Origin: Thermodesulfobacteriota bacterium
GTDB lineage: Bacteria; Desulfobacterota; GWC2-55-46
NCBI GenBank assembly: GCA_030583865.1
Contig: CP129479.1
Coordinates: 756,744-820,743 of the forward strand
DNA: 64,000 nt
Direction of reading: 5' to 3'
This document shows, one piece after another, positions 18,079-26,480 of the stretch; position 1 is the first letter of the stretch, and the number at the start of each line of letters is the position of its first letter. The notes below the pieces were generated by a model. The model did not search any database and was not told the DNA's origin. It was given only the letters and a program-made list of their open reading frames with translations. A program made the position numbers and the translations under genes.

Positions 18079-18484
18079 TTTTTAAGATGCAACTCCTTAC
18101 GAGCCATGCGGCAAGGAGCGGCCCGGCTATCTCGGAGGCGAGCACAAGCGACCAGAGCCTCCCCTCCCAGATCCTGTAGTCCGCGAAGAGCCGCTCCCAG
18201 GGAAAGCCGAAGACGTAATGCCCGAAGATGAATTCGAAGACGACGCTGCACGAGAGCCAGAAGAATCCGGTCTTTAAAGCCGTCGATACGAGCGGGGGCC
18301 CGGCGAACCCGGCCATGTAGATGTATGAGCCTATGAAGATGACCGCGATTATGAGGATGGTCTTGTAGAGATGCGAGCCGTAGTCCCCTATGTGGCGTAC
18401 GAGGACCTTCTCGGCGAAAAAACCGTTTCCTATGGCTATCAGCACCATAACGAACCAGAACGCGAATGCGACCTTGAAGCTCAT
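18071..18484 (-). CDS. Four-helix integral membrane protein, unknown function
   Basis: 137 residues with four hydrophobic segments at about 4-20, 40-62, 70-90 and 110-130. I do not recognise a family. The N-terminus M-S-F-K-V-A is preceded by a long GC-rich region; the C-terminal few residues (K-I-C) are encoded within or next to the family B repeat, so the end may have been altered. It is upstream of ackA on the same strand, with the repeat between them. Confidence 0.6.
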   Translation of the reverse strand: MSFKVAFAFWFVMVLIAIGNGFFAEKVLVRHIGDYGSHLYKTILIIAVIFIGSYIYMAGFAGPPLVSTALKTGFFWLSCSVVFEFIFGHYVFGFPWERLFADYRIWEGRLWSLVLASEIAGPLLAAWLVRSCILKIC

Positions 18485-18653
18485 CTTTTATGCCCTGCCC
18501 GGACCGTTACGGCCCTGCCGGGCCCGCGGGACTTCCTTTCTGCTTGTATTGCGCGTGCAAAGCGCATGGGTCTTAAAATAGCAGAAGCGGGGCGTTAAGT
18601 CAAAAGCCCGAATTCGGTTGCCTTTGCGATGCCATCTGTTTTATCCTTTTCGC

Positions 18654-19181
18654 ATGGATAAGCTAAAGAGGATGGATTGGGCGGCCTTTGAGTCGCCGCT
18701 CGGCGTAATACTCGTCGCCTCTGACGCCAGTGGGCTCGCTCACCTCTGCATACGCGGCAGTAGAATTGAGTTCGTCGCTTCCTTGCGCGCGGAAGGGGCC
18801 GAGCCAATGGAGAAGCCCTCGTCATTTGCGGCCCTTTTCAGGACGCTCGATGAATACTTCAAAGGCAAGGACGTCGTGTTCAGTATTCCCTTGAGCCTCT
18901 CGGGCGCTGAATTCGACAGGGCCGTATGGGAAGAGCTCAGGCGTATTCCCCGGGGGAGTGTAAAGACCTACGGCGAGGTCGCGAGGTCTATCGGGAAACC
19001 GGGGGCCGCGAGGGCCGTGGGAGGCGCGTGCGGAAGGAACCCGGTCCCAATCGTCATCCCTTGCCACAGGGTCGTTGCGGCTGACCTGATGCTTGGAGGG
19101 TTCTCCGGCGGAATGGAAATCAAGAAGGCCCTCCTGGAGATCGAGGGCCTTGAGATACGCGGAAGGACTATAAGCCTTTAG
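18654..19181 (+). CDS. Methylated-DNA-protein-cysteine S-methyltransferase (Ogt/MGMT type)
   Basis: 175 residues. It has the N-terminal ribonuclease-like domain and the C-terminal DNA-binding/active-site domain: G-x-V-x-T-Y-G-E-V-A near 101-110, a R-A-V-G-G-A recognition-helix Arg near 120, and P-C-H-R-V with acceptor Cys near 137. It repairs O6-alkylguanine by suicidal transfer. The N-terminal domain lacks the zinc ligands of Ada. Its stop overlaps by 4 bases the end of the convergent CopD-like gene. Confidence 0.9.
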   Translation: MDKLKRMDWAAFESPLGVILVASDASGLAHLCIRGSRIEFVASLRAEGAEPMEKPSSFAALFRTLDEYFKGKDVVFSIPLSLSGAEFDRAVWEELRRIPRGSVKTYGEVARSIGKPGAARAVGGACGRNPVPIVIPCHRVVAADLMLGGFSGGMEIKKALLEIEGLEIRGRTISL

Positions 19182-19651
19182 CCGTGTGCGACGAGCACGC
19201 CTGCCGCCGAAGCTGCCAATGAAATCGCGACCATCACCCAGTGGAGCGTCTTTACCTTCCTGAATATCCCGTCTATGTCCATTGTCGCGCCTTCCCGGGC
19301 CATCCTGTCCAGCATCTTCTTTATAACGATGGGCTCGAGCCCTACGAGCATCACGAACCAGAAGACCCAGACGGCGGTCATGAAGGTGAGAGCCCAGCCG
19401 CCCGGCTGGAAGTAAAGCTCGTACCAGCCCGTCTGCCAGACCATGACGAAGCCGGTTATGCCGACTATTATGTTGTAGGCCTTCGCAAGGGGCGCGAACC
19501 TGTGCTCTATCCTCTGAAAGGTAAGCACCTTCTGGAGCGGGTCGGGCGTCTTTATCGCCATGGGGAGGACTATGCCCGTTACGAAGGCGAGCCCGCCTAT
19601 CCACAGTATGACCGTAAGCACGTGGACCATGTGCATGGTAAGGAAGAGCAT
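19178..19651 (-). CDS. CopD-like four-helix membrane protein
   Basis: 157 residues with four predicted helices (about 5-30, 57-75, 83-107 and 135-155). Conserved-looking features are H-x-x-H at the N-terminus (M-H-M-V-H-V-L), W-I-G-G-L-A-F, and a His in R-I-E-H-R-F. This pattern occurs in CopD/HemJ-like small haem- or copper-associated membrane proteins. Function is not certain. The next rightward transcript begins near 19796, and the space between (19652-19795) probably holds both promoters. Confidence 0.6.
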   Translation of the reverse strand: MLFLTMHMVHVLTVILWIGGLAFVTGIVLPMAIKTPDPLQKVLTFQRIEHRFAPLAKAYNIIVGITGFVMVWQTGWYELYFQPGGWALTFMTAVWVFWFVMLVGLEPIVIKKMLDRMAREGATMDIDGIFRKVKTLHWVMVAISLAASAAGVLVAHG

Positions 19652-19795
19652 ATAAAAACCTCCTTGATTCGGGGCCCTATTTGTTTTAGCTTATTCAAGG
19701 AATCTTAACTCAAAAAGAGACGCGAGGCCAGTCATTCGCGATCGTTCCATTGATAGCACGTCCGGCCCGGCGCGGAACATGACGGAAATCATCAT

Positions 19796-20293
19796 ATGAC
19801 GATAGACAGGGGATTCCTTTCAGACCTCCGGCGTTCGAGCGTGATGGTCGCTGTCTTCGCGGCCCTGTTCGTGTTCATGTACGCGGGGGTCGTGCTGCTC
19901 CTCAAGTATCTGTATATCTACTTCAGGGGCTTCAGCCCAGAGGCAAGCGAGCACCTCCTTAGGGGCATCTTTTACGGATTGAGCGCCGCTGCCATAGGGG
20001 CCTCTGCCGCCATATCCAACAGGCGCTATTCGAAGGAGGCGCTGAGGGCCTTGGTCGGCGACGCTGACGCGCTCATGAGGCACCTTGTGCTGACGCCAGT
20101 GATATCTATGCTTTTCGCAGAAGCGGTCCTCATCTTCGGCTTCTGCCTTTTCTTCCTTAAAGCCATGTACCTGGACTTCCTGATACTGGCCTCCATCTCG
20201 CTTGGCCTCATAATATGGAGCATTCCCACGATGGATTTCCTGCGTGAGACCGTTAATAAGACAGGGGCAGGCGGGCCTTTCCTGCAAGATTAA
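19796..20293 (+). CDS. Four-helix membrane protein, unknown function
   Basis: 165 residues with four hydrophobic helices (about 15-40, 53-72, 95-118 and 125-145). No family is recognised. The ATG at 19796 follows a poor ribosome site. It lies directly upstream of the Fur-family gene, but that gene has its own strong promoter, so the two need not be coexpressed. Confidence 0.55.
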   Translation: MTIDRGFLSDLRRSSVMVAVFAALFVFMYAGVVLLLKYLYIYFRGFSPEASEHLLRGIFYGLSAAAIGASAAISNRRYSKEALRALVGDADALMRHLVLTPVISMLFAEAVLIFGFCLFFLKAMYLDFLILASISLGLIIWSIPTMDFLRETVNKTGAGGPFLQD

Positions 20294-20334
20294 ATCAATA
20301 AAATCAATTAATTATAGATTTCACAATGAAGGCC

Positions 20335-20376
20335 TTGACATATATTTTTTTTGTTCTATAATAGAATTATTCTTAA
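20335..20376 (+). promoter_or_regulatory. Promoter and possible PerR/Fur box of the perR-like/peroxiredoxin operon
   Basis: TTGACA (20335-20340) and TATAAT (20357-20362), both perfect, are 16 bases apart. Overlapping the -10 is the palindrome ATAAT-AGA-ATTAT, followed by more A+T-rich sequence. This resembles Fur-superfamily operators and would let the first gene product repress its own transcription; operator identity is inferred. Confidence 0.65.
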
Positions 20377-20407
20377 GTAGTAATTGTTAGTACAAGAAGG
20401 AGCCGCG

Positions 20408-20830
20408 ATGGAGAGGATAGTAAGGAAATACCGGGGCATGGGTTTCAAGCTCACGCCGCAGAGGCTTGCGATCCTCAAGTTCCTCGAGGGGAACACCAGC
20501 CACCCCACTGCGGAGGACATCTATACAGAGATAAAGAAGAGGTACCCGACGGTCTCCTTTGCCACGGTCTACAACACCATCCAGGCCCTCAAGGAGAGGG
20601 GCGAGATAATGGAGGTGACCATAGACCCGGAGAGGAAGCATTTCGATCCCAACCCGGCCCCGCACCACCATATCATGTGCACCGGGTGCGGGAGGATAGG
20701 CGACGTCTTCGTGGACTATTCGGCTTCGTTGAAGCTGCCGGATGAGGTTACAAAGGAGTTCACCACCACCGGCAACCATATAGACTTTTACGGCCTGTGC
20801 AACAGGTGCCGCATAAAGAACACAAACTAA
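20408..20830 (+). CDS. Fur-family transcriptional regulator, PerR-like
   Basis: 140 residues. A winged-helix domain (about 1-80) with L-T-P-Q-R near 15-19 and V-S-F-A-T-V-Y-N-T near 49-57 is followed by the dimerisation domain. Four cysteines in two pairs (C-T-G-C near 91-94 and C-N-R-C near 131-134) form the structural zinc site. H-F-D-P near 78-81 puts an Asp where PerR proteins have one and Fur usually has Glu. A peroxiredoxin gene lies 15 bases downstream, supporting peroxide sensing. ATG 20408 follows AAGGAG; an upstream TTG is unlikely. Confidence 0.85.
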   Translation: MERIVRKYRGMGFKLTPQRLAILKFLEGNTSHPTAEDIYTEIKKRYPTVSFATVYNTIQALKERGEIMEVTIDPERKHFDPNPAPHHHIMCTGCGRIGDVFVDYSASLKLPDEVTKEFTTTGNHIDFYGLCNRCRIKNTN

Positions 20831-20845
20831 CAAAGAAGGAGAAAA

Positions 20846-21451
20846 ATGAAAATGGCGGAGACAATGGCAGTAGTTCAGAACGAGGCCCCGGACTTCAAGG
20901 CGACAACGGTAATGGAGGACGGCTCGGTAAAGGAAATAAAACTTTCGGATTACAAAGGGAAGTACGTGGTGCTGTTTTTCTACCCGCTCGACTTCACTTT
21001 CGTATGCCCGACCGAAATAATATCGATGAGCGACAGGATAGACGAGTTCCACGCGAGGAACGCGCAGGTGCTGGGGGTTTCGGTAGACAGCCAGTTCTCG
21101 CACATCGCCTGGAGGAGCACCCCCAGGAAAAAGGGCGGCATAGGCGAGATAGAATACCCGCTCGTCTCCGACCTCGACAAATCCATAAGCAGGAGCTACG
21201 GCGTGCTTGTGGAGAAGCCGGGCATAGCCCTGAGGGGCTTGTTCATAATAGACAAGCTCGGCAAGATACGCCACATAACCATAAACGACCTCCCGCTCGG
21301 AAGGAACGTGGACGAGGTCTTGAGGGTGCTGGACGCGATCCAGTTCAACGAAAAATACGGCGAGGTCTGCCCGGCCAACTGGAAACAGGGAGAGAAGGGC
21401 ATGAAGCCCGACCAGGCGGGGCTGGAGAAATACGCAGAGGCTAACTTCTGA
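20846..21451 (+). CDS. Peroxiredoxin (AhpC/2-Cys type)
   Basis: 201 residues. The peroxidatic Cys is in D-F-T-F-V-C-P-T-E (Cys near 54) and the resolving Cys in G-E-V-C-P-A-N-W (Cys near 175), as in typical 2-Cys enzymes; P-x-x-x-T/S-x-x-C is intact. The C-terminal tail carries G-x-K-G-M-K-P-D. It reduces hydrogen peroxide and organic peroxides, usually with an AhpF- or thioredoxin-type donor, which is not in this window. It is second in the operon with the PerR-like regulator, 15 bases after its stop, behind AAGAAGGAG. Confidence 0.93.
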   Translation: MKMAETMAVVQNEAPDFKATTVMEDGSVKEIKLSDYKGKYVVLFFYPLDFTFVCPTEIISMSDRIDEFHARNAQVLGVSVDSQFSHIAWRSTPRKKGGIGEIEYPLVSDLDKSISRSYGVLVEKPGIALRGLFIIDKLGKIRHITINDLPLGRNVDEVLRVLDAIQFNEKYGEVCPANWKQGEKGMKPDQAGLEKYAEANF

Positions 21452-21457
21452 GTCTGA

Positions 21458-21485
21458 AGGACCGGGAGCATTGGCTCCCGGTCCT
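21458..21485 (+). terminator. Hairpin after the peroxiredoxin gene
   Basis: AGGACCGGGAGC (21458-21469) pairs perfectly with GCTCCCGGTCCT (21474-21485) around ATTG. The T run is weak (CGTTTC), so termination may be partial. Confidence 0.6.
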
Positions 21486-21574
21486 CGTTTCTGATATGAA
21501 TTGACCCGCTCTTCCCTGGATAAGTTGGCAATCCGCCGTAACGGCAGGCCCCGCCTGGAAAACAGGGGGAGGCC

Positions 21575-22471
21575 ATGAAAGACGAAACATCGAGGCCGGC
21601 CCGGAGGGGCAGGCCGCCGTCCGCCGAGGCCGGAGAGAAAAAGACCTCGGATTCGGTAACGACGTACTTCAGGGAGATAAGGAAGATACGTCTCCTTACG
21701 GCAGCCGAGGAAAAGGCGCTCGCAAGGAGGATAGCAAAGGGCGACGGCGAGGCCAGGAGGACGCTGATAGAGGCTAATCTCCGGCTCGTCGTGAACATCG
21801 CCAAGAGGCACCTGAACAGGGGCCTTCCTCTCCAAGACCTTATCGAGGAGGGGAATATAGGCCTCATAAAATCGGCGGAGCGTTTCAGCGCCTCAAAGGG
21901 CTGCAAGTTCTCGACGTACGCGACCTACTGGATAAAGCAGTCGATTGACAGGGCCGTAGCAAACCAGGCGGACACGGTAAGGCTTCCGATACACGTCTCG
22001 ACCGACCTTGCCAGGGTTTCGAGAGCCGAGAGGGACTTGACGAGCGAACTGGGCCGCGAGCCGGACATAAGGGAGCTCTCGGAGAGGACCGGCCTTTCAG
22101 GAAGGTATGTAAAGAAGCTCAACGGGATAACCCGGAAAAGCTATTCGCTTGAGGGCCCGGTCTCGGAGGACGCCGACCAGTCGCTCATGGAAAAACTGGT
22201 TGACGAGACCTTCCCCCCGCCGATGGAGGCCGTCGACATGGCGGACAGGGCGGCGAAGGTGAGGACGTGGCTCGAATGCCTGGACGAGAACGAGAAGGTG
22301 GTCATAAGGGAGCGATTCGGCCTTGACGGGGAGGAGCCAAAGACGCTCGAGACAGTGGGCAGGGAGTTCGGGCTAACGAGGGAGAGGGTAAGGCAGATAG
22401 AGGCAAAGGCCATCGGGAAGCTTAAGCGGATGGCGGAAGAGACCCATACGGAATACAGGGACGTTGCATAG
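21575..22471 (+). CDS. RpoD/RpoS-type RNA polymerase sigma factor
   Basis: 298 residues, a group 2-like sigma-70. Region 1.2 starts at D-S-V-T-T-Y-F-R-E-I; region 2 contains L-R-L-V-V-N-I-A-K-R, G-L-P-L-Q-D-L-I-E-E-G-N-I-G-L and F-S-T-Y-A-T-Y-W-I-K-Q-S-I; region 3 follows; region 4 ends with L-T-R-E-R-V-R-Q-I-E. Region 1.1 and the non-conserved insert of RpoD are absent, so it is an alternative factor of the RpoS kind. The first ~25 residues are basic, with an A-R-R-G-R-P-P AT-hook-like motif. GGGGGAGG precedes ATG. A stress link is suggested only by the preceding peroxide operon. Confidence 0.88.
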   Translation: MKDETSRPARRGRPPSAEAGEKKTSDSVTTYFREIRKIRLLTAAEEKALARRIAKGDGEARRTLIEANLRLVVNIAKRHLNRGLPLQDLIEEGNIGLIKSAERFSASKGCKFSTYATYWIKQSIDRAVANQADTVRLPIHVSTDLARVSRAERDLTSELGREPDIRELSERTGLSGRYVKKLNGITRKSYSLEGPVSEDADQSLMEKLVDETFPPPMEAVDMADRAAKVRTWLECLDENEKVVIRERFGLDGEEPKTLETVGREFGLTRERVRQIEAKAIGKLKRMAEETHTEYRDVA

Positions 22472-22571
22472 GGGCTTAATACGCGATTGCGATAGAGTAG
22501 AGCTTATTCCCTCCTGACGACAGGACCGCAGCACATAGCCGCTTTGCCCCCCGCCCAATGACCGCAGTGCC

Positions 22572-22614
22572 CTTTAGGGGCGGCGACTTCGAGTCGCCGC
22601 CCCTAAAGTTTTTT
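22572..22614. terminator. Strong terminator between sigma factor and rhomboid genes
   Basis: A perfect 17-base stem (22572-22588 with 22592-22608, loop TCG) is followed on the plus strand by six T. The two genes converge on it; the plus-strand T run serves the sigma gene best. Confidence 0.9.
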
Positions 22615-22644
22615 GGGGCCGCCCAGCCGGTTAATTCGACCGGG

Positions 22645-24087
22645 TCAGGCGCTCTTCAGCTTGGCCTTTATCTTCGGCAGCGCGGGGGAATCAGGAAAGG
22701 ATTCGACATAGCGCTCGTAGTAGCTCGTGGCAGCCTCGCTTAGCCCCATTTCCTCAAGAACGGCCGCGCACTGGTAGATGGCCCTCTCCAGTACGTCGGG
22801 AGGGGTGTCTTTAGAATTCGAGAGCATCTCGAGGCTCCTTGCCGCGATGTCCAGTTCCCCCCTCTTGTAGAGGACGCCAGAGAGCCTTAACTGCAGCACC
22901 GGCTCGACACCGGAGAGGTATTTCGAATAAAACTCCTTGAAGACGGTCGCGGCCTCCTGCGGGTTGGAGGCCGCAAGCGCCTTGACGGCTTTTGCATAGT
23001 AGTCTCTGCCTTCTTCCGTGGACGAAAACCTGGATTTCATGCGGGCCAGGCTCAGGAGCGCCTCGCCGTTAGCGGGGTTTTTCTGCAGGACGATCTTTAG
23101 GGACTCCTCGCCTTCGCCGGATGTCATGCCCTCATCCGTAGCCTTCACCCCTATGTCGAGGTGCCTTTCCTCGACGGCCTGCTCGCCGAGCCCGGTAAAC
23201 CAGGCTATGCATATCCCGGCGATCATGCCGCCGATATGGGCCCAGTGGCCGATATTCGACATGACAGTGCCTGCCAGCTGCCCTATGCCGCCGCTCAGGT
23301 CGAGATAAAAGAATATACCTATTATGACGAGGGAGTTGAGCCGTATCTTGAGGGCCACGGGCAGGATGAGGGAGAAGATGCCGAGTATGGGAAGCGGGAA
23401 TACCATGCTCTTGAAATAGCAGCGCACGGCGAAGAGGCCCATGACCCCGGAAATGGCGCCGGATGCGCCGAGCCCGTGCGAGACCTTTCCGAGGAAGATG
23501 AACGGGACCGATGCGGCAACAATCCCCGCCACTATGCCTGCTATCATGTACGAAAGAAGGAACCTCTCCCATCCCATCCTCTTCTCTACCACGGTGCCGA
23601 CGACCCAGAGGAATATCATGTTGCCCCAGAGGTGGCCGTCATTGGCGTGGAGGAAAACGGCCGTGATCGCGCTTATGGGCACGTTCCAGAAATTCGGCTC
23701 CGGGGGCAGGAAAAGGAGGTTATTATAGACGAACTCCCTGTCTATGAGCGGATTCAACTGGAACATGTAAAAGACGGCCACGTTCATGGCGATAAGCAGA
23801 TAAGTTACAAGCGCGACCCCTTCTTTCTTCCGTTCCCCCTCGGCATAGAAGACCGGCATGAAGGTGATATGCTGCTTCAGGACGCTGGTCGCGCTCTTGT
23901 TGGTGGCGATGGCCTTCAGCCTGATATAAAAGAGGAAAAGCACGGGAAAAATGAACATGATAATGCCCATGAAGGCGTCGATGTAGCCCTTGAGGGTGAT
24001 TATCACGATTATGAGCAGGAAGACTTTCAGGAGAAATGCCTGTTCCTGATGCCTGCGGAAATAATCTGAGACGCCCAAGGCTTTCAT
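22645..24087 (-). CDS. Rhomboid-family intramembrane serine protease with C-terminal TPR-like repeats
   Basis: 480 residues. Two N-terminal helices (20-60) are followed by a rhomboid core of six helices (about 90-310): H-A-N-D-G-H-L-W-G-N-M near 145-155, catalytic Ser in G-L-G-A-S-G-A-I-S-G near 210, and catalytic His in W-A-H-I-G-G-M near 287. The cytoplasmic C-terminal ~150 residues form helical repeat pairs (A-L-L-S-L-A-R, A-A-T-V-F-K-E-F, A-A-T-S-Y-Y-E-R-Y), like tetratricopeptides, probably for partner binding. The protease residues look intact. Substrates are unknown. It is monocistronic. Confidence 0.88.
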   Translation of the reverse strand: MKALGVSDYFRRHQEQAFLLKVFLLIIVIITLKGYIDAFMGIIMFIFPVLFLFYIRLKAIATNKSATSVLKQHITFMPVFYAEGERKKEGVALVTYLLIAMNVAVFYMFQLNPLIDREFVYNNLLFLPPEPNFWNVPISAITAVFLHANDGHLWGNMIFLWVVGTVVEKRMGWERFLLSYMIAGIVAGIVAASVPFIFLGKVSHGLGASGAISGVMGLFAVRCYFKSMVFPLPILGIFSLILPVALKIRLNSLVIIGIFFYLDLSGGIGQLAGTVMSNIGHWAHIGGMIAGICIAWFTGLGEQAVEERHLDIGVKATDEGMTSGEGEESLKIVLQKNPANGEALLSLARMKSRFSSTEEGRDYYAKAVKALAASNPQEAATVFKEFYSKYLSGVEPVLQLRLSGVLYKRGELDIAARSLEMLSNSKDTPPDVLERAIYQCAAVLEEMGLSEAATSYYERYVESFPDSPALPKIKAKLKSA

Positions 24088-24331
24088 CTTTCCCCCGTAC
24101 TGGCCTGACAGGTTGTTAAAACGGAAGCTTTCCAGAATATCGTCTCTTCGGTGAATATTCTTAAGATGTTATTTAAGGCGAGCCGTAAAATTACAGTGCC
24201 TCCCGACGCCTCGGGGCGGGCCGTGTAATATTTAATGCGCGGTTTGACCCCGCCACGGACTCCGGCAAGCTAAAGATTCAGGGAAAGATTCCGATTAGTG
24301 AAGATGAATACTGACACGAAGGAGGCCTCTC

Positions 24332-25114
24332 TTGTCTGAAAGATTCTACAGGACCGCCGGCAGCGCGCTCATCTTTTTTCTGCTCATCATTCTAACGGGG
24401 TGCGACAAGCCCCCGAAAGCGGTCGGAAGCCAGACTGAGGCGGGCTACGGAAGCGGCGGGCTCTCGGTTTACCTTACCGGCCCTGCCAGGCTCGAAGGCG
24501 ATATTAAGCAGCCGGGGGGCATGCAGTTCCCGATAAGGCTCAAGATAAACGGCCCTCCGGATGGCGCGGCGCGCATTGCCGCGGTCCATCCGCCGCTGGT
24601 CGACGGCTGCGACCTCGTAAAGAGCCTGCCCATGTATGTCGAGTTCGATGGCGCAGGCATTGCCGAGGCGGAAGGCACGGTGCTTTTCGCCTCGGACTTC
24701 GCTTGCACCTTTGGATTCGTCGTTCTGGCGGCGGCCGAGTTCGAGCCGGACGAGCGGCATTACGAGCTTTACGACCCGGTCGACGAGGCCGAGGTATCCA
24801 TGACATTCACGCGCTTGGTCGAGCCCGGAAGCCCCCAGGCCATGAGATACACGGCAAGAGAGGAGTGCGAGGGGTTCGTGCGGGCCGAGCTCGAAGAGGA
24901 CGGCCATGTGGAGTCCTTCCGGTGGAGCCCAGCCTCGGTAAGGAATATCGAGGGCAGCAGGTACCAGGCCGAAGGCTCGTTCTCGATCAATAACATGACA
25001 TTCAATCACAGGTGCACAATGGACTACGCGAAGGGCTCCGGATGGAAGCTCGTGGAGCTTGAGGTGCCGGGGCTTAAGCAGTACAGGTCAGAGAGGGCGT
25101 CTCATGGGTTTTAA
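24332..25114 (+). CDS. Lipoprotein of unknown function
   Basis: 260 residues. A TTG start has GGAGG 7 bases upstream. The leader ends in lipobox I-I-L-T-G-C near residues 19-24. The mature part is acidic and beta-rich, with several Cys (near 93, 124 and 179); I recognise no domain. The next lipoprotein gene overlaps its 3' end by 11 bases, so the two form an operon and may act together at the envelope. Confidence 0.65.
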   Translation: MSERFYRTAGSALIFFLLIILTGCDKPPKAVGSQTEAGYGSGGLSVYLTGPARLEGDIKQPGGMQFPIRLKINGPPDGAARIAAVHPPLVDGCDLVKSLPMYVEFDGAGIAEAEGTVLFASDFACTFGFVVLAAAEFEPDERHYELYDPVDEAEVSMTFTRLVEPGSPQAMRYTAREECEGFVRAELEEDGHVESFRWSPASVRNIEGSRYQAEGSFSINNMTFNHRCTMDYAKGSGWKLVELEVPGLKQYRSERASHGF

Positions 25115-25796
25115 GATGAGCACGAACGCCTGTTCCCGTCATGTGTTTTTTGCGTTCCTCGCCGCAGTTGCCCTGCTCGCGGCCTCGGGGTGCACGCGCT
25201 CCTGCGGGTCTACGCCGGAGAAGGCTGCGGAAAATTACCTTAACGCATTTTTTGAGAACGACCTCGACACCACCTGGAACTGCGCCTCTGGGCGCGACAG
25301 GGCGGTAAAGGAGCGGAAGTCATACGACATGATTCACGAGGTGGAATCCGGCACAATAGCGGCCAAGCTCGCGAAGCAGGCGAAAGTATCGATAGTGAGC
25401 GCCGAGACCGAGGGCATGAGGTCCGTTGTGGCGGCCTCGGTGGTCATGCCGAGGCTCGACGTCGTCATGGGAGACATGCTCGGCTTCGCCTTCGGCGCGG
25501 CAACGAGCGGCATGGAATATGGCGAGTTTGACAGGGCCTTGAAAAAACGCTACTTGAAGGGTAGCGTACCCAGGGGGGCGAGCCCGGTAATCCTTTTCCT
25601 CGTCCGCGAGGAGGGCGACTGGAAGATATACCACGGCTGGGAGATGGACAAGGCCCTTGAGCTTGAGCGCTGGGAGAAATACGACGAGGCGCTTGAGCAC
25701 TGGCGCGCCGTGGACAGGATAGTGCCCGGGCACCCGGTGGCTAAGGAGAGGATAGAGGAGATATACAGGAAGACAGGCAGGGCGGGCCCGTATTGA
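25104..25796 (+). CDS. Lipoprotein of unknown function with a TPR-like C-terminus
   Basis: 230 residues from ATG 25104, which follows GAGAGGG. The leader ends in lipobox L-A-A-S-G-C near 22-27. After it, T-P-E-K-A-A-E-N-Y-L-N-A-F-F-E-N-D resembles the opening helix of NTF2-like/DUF4878 lipoproteins, and the last ~50 residues (W-E-K-Y-D-E-A-L-E-H-W-R-A-V) resemble one TPR. It is translationally coupled to the preceding lipoprotein and followed by a terminator. Confidence 0.65.
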   Translation: MGFKMSTNACSRHVFFAFLAAVALLAASGCTRSCGSTPEKAAENYLNAFFENDLDTTWNCASGRDRAVKERKSYDMIHEVESGTIAAKLAKQAKVSIVSAETEGMRSVVAASVVMPRLDVVMGDMLGFAFGAATSGMEYGEFDRALKKRYLKGSVPRGASPVILFLVREEGDWKIYHGWEMDKALELERWEKYDEALEHWRAVDRIVPGHPVAKERIEEIYRKTGRAGPY

Positions 25797-25823
25797 AGCG
25801 CGCAGCAATGGAATAAAGTTACC

Positions 25824-25853
25824 GGGCCGCCCAATTTGGGCTGGCCCTTTTTT
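25824..25853 (+). terminator. Terminator of the lipoprotein operon
   Basis: GGGCCGCCCA / TGGGCTGGCCC pair with a single bulge around a short T/A loop (25824-25847), followed by six T (25848-25853). Confidence 0.75.
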
Positions 25854-25937
25854 ATTCATCGTGCTTGTGAATTGCATCGGAATGCGAATGTGGAGTTAGA
25901 AGGCGTAGAAATAATTACCCTGCCGCAAGCCGCGGCA

Positions 25938-26010
25938 ATTCAGACCTCCCCTCCCTTGATGGGAGGGGATAAGAGGGGAGGGTGAAATAACTTCACCCCT
26001 TCCCAGCCTT
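25938..26010. repeat. Purine/pyrimidine-rich palindromic remnant
   Basis: CCTCCCCTCCC-TTGAT-GGGAGGGG followed by GAGGGGAGGGTGAA-ATAAC-TTCACCCCTTCCC gives two nested hairpins. This type of CCCCTC/GAGGGG hairpin sequence recurs in a different arrangement at 54986-55090. No gene lies within it. Confidence 0.5.
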
Positions 26011-26075
26011 TCCCGTCAAGGAGGAGGCGCGAGCGACAGGAATTCAGCTTTGACATTTATAAGGCGGTTGCCCGG

Positions 26076-26318
26076 ATGATAAAAGGCGTCTTTTGGGTCG
26101 TATTGCTTCTTAACGCGCTGGCTCTATTCCTGGCCTTCAATCCCTGGCTCCGGGAATGGGCGGCCCAGGCCATAGTATTGCTTGTGCTGGAAGCGGCCTT
26201 CCTCGTTATCATCGGAGTGCCGGTATTCATATATCATCTGCGGAAGGGACTGCGGCCAAAAGAGGCGCTGGCCGCAAGCCTGGATTCGGTGGTGAGTTTT
26301 CTTTCGGGATGGGTATAA
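26076..26318 (+). CDS. Small two-helix membrane protein, hypothetical
   Basis: 80 residues with two hydrophobic helices (about 4-22 and 30-54) and a short basic tail. The ATG follows a weak purine stretch. It is followed by a bidirectional terminator shared with the tRNA gene. No family is recognised; it could be a chance frame, but composition and codon use are like the backbone genes. Confidence 0.45.
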   Translation: MIKGVFWVVLLLNALALFLAFNPWLREWAAQAIVLLVLEAAFLVIIGVPVFIYHLRKGLRPKEALAASLDSVVSFLSGWV

Positions 26319-26342
26319 CTTAGGGTGGGCACTGCCCACCAC

Positions 26343-26379
26343 AAAAAAGGGACCAGCCGTTTCCGGCTGGTCCCTTTTT
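26343..26379. terminator. Bidirectional terminator between the small membrane gene and tRNA-Pro
   Basis: GGGACCAGCCG (26349-26359) and CGGCTGGTCCC (26364-26374) form a perfect 11-base stem with a TTTC loop. Six A precede and five T follow, so it can stop transcripts from both sides, including the leftward tRNA transcript. Confidence 0.9.
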
Positions 26380-26382
26380 AAA

Positions 26383-26459
26383 TGGTCGGGGCGAGAGGAT
26401 TCGAACCTCCGGCCCCCGCGTCCCGAACGCGGTGCTCTACCAGGCTGAGCCACGCCCCG
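26383..26459 (-). tRNA. tRNA-Pro (anticodon CGG), island attachment gene
   Basis: 77 bases including an encoded CCA. On the minus strand, the acceptor arms CGGGGCG/CGCCCCG pair fully, discriminator A. The D arm GCTC-AGCCTGGTA-GAGC, anticodon arm CCGCG-TTCGGGA-CGCGG and T arm GGAGG-TTCGAAT-CCTCT are complete. The loop places CGG at 34-36, reading CCG codons. The 5' 39 bases are part of the 43-bp repeat marking the island. The gene's native 5' flank now lies 25 kb away, and the leftward integrase gene ends 21 bases upstream of it. Confidence 0.97.
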
Positions 26460-26463
26460 ATTT
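26421..26463. repeat. Left island attachment site (43-bp direct repeat)
   Basis: Identical over 43 bases, in the same orientation, to 51317-51359. It covers the tRNA-Pro sequence from the anticodon loop to the 5' end plus four flanking bases. Together with the adjacent integrase this marks the left end of an integrated element. Confidence 0.93.
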
Positions 26464-26480
26464 TCAACAAATTCAAGTAC

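Noticed and set aside
21490-21574. A possible c-di-GMP riboswitch before the sigma factor gene
   Set aside because: The stretch is too short and lacks the conserved GEMM-I core; only a vague G/C-rich resemblance.
20387-21835. A 482-codon open frame on the minus strand across the perR-like and peroxiredoxin genes
   Set aside because: It runs through three well-identified genes on the other strand, has low-complexity composition and no recognisable domain.
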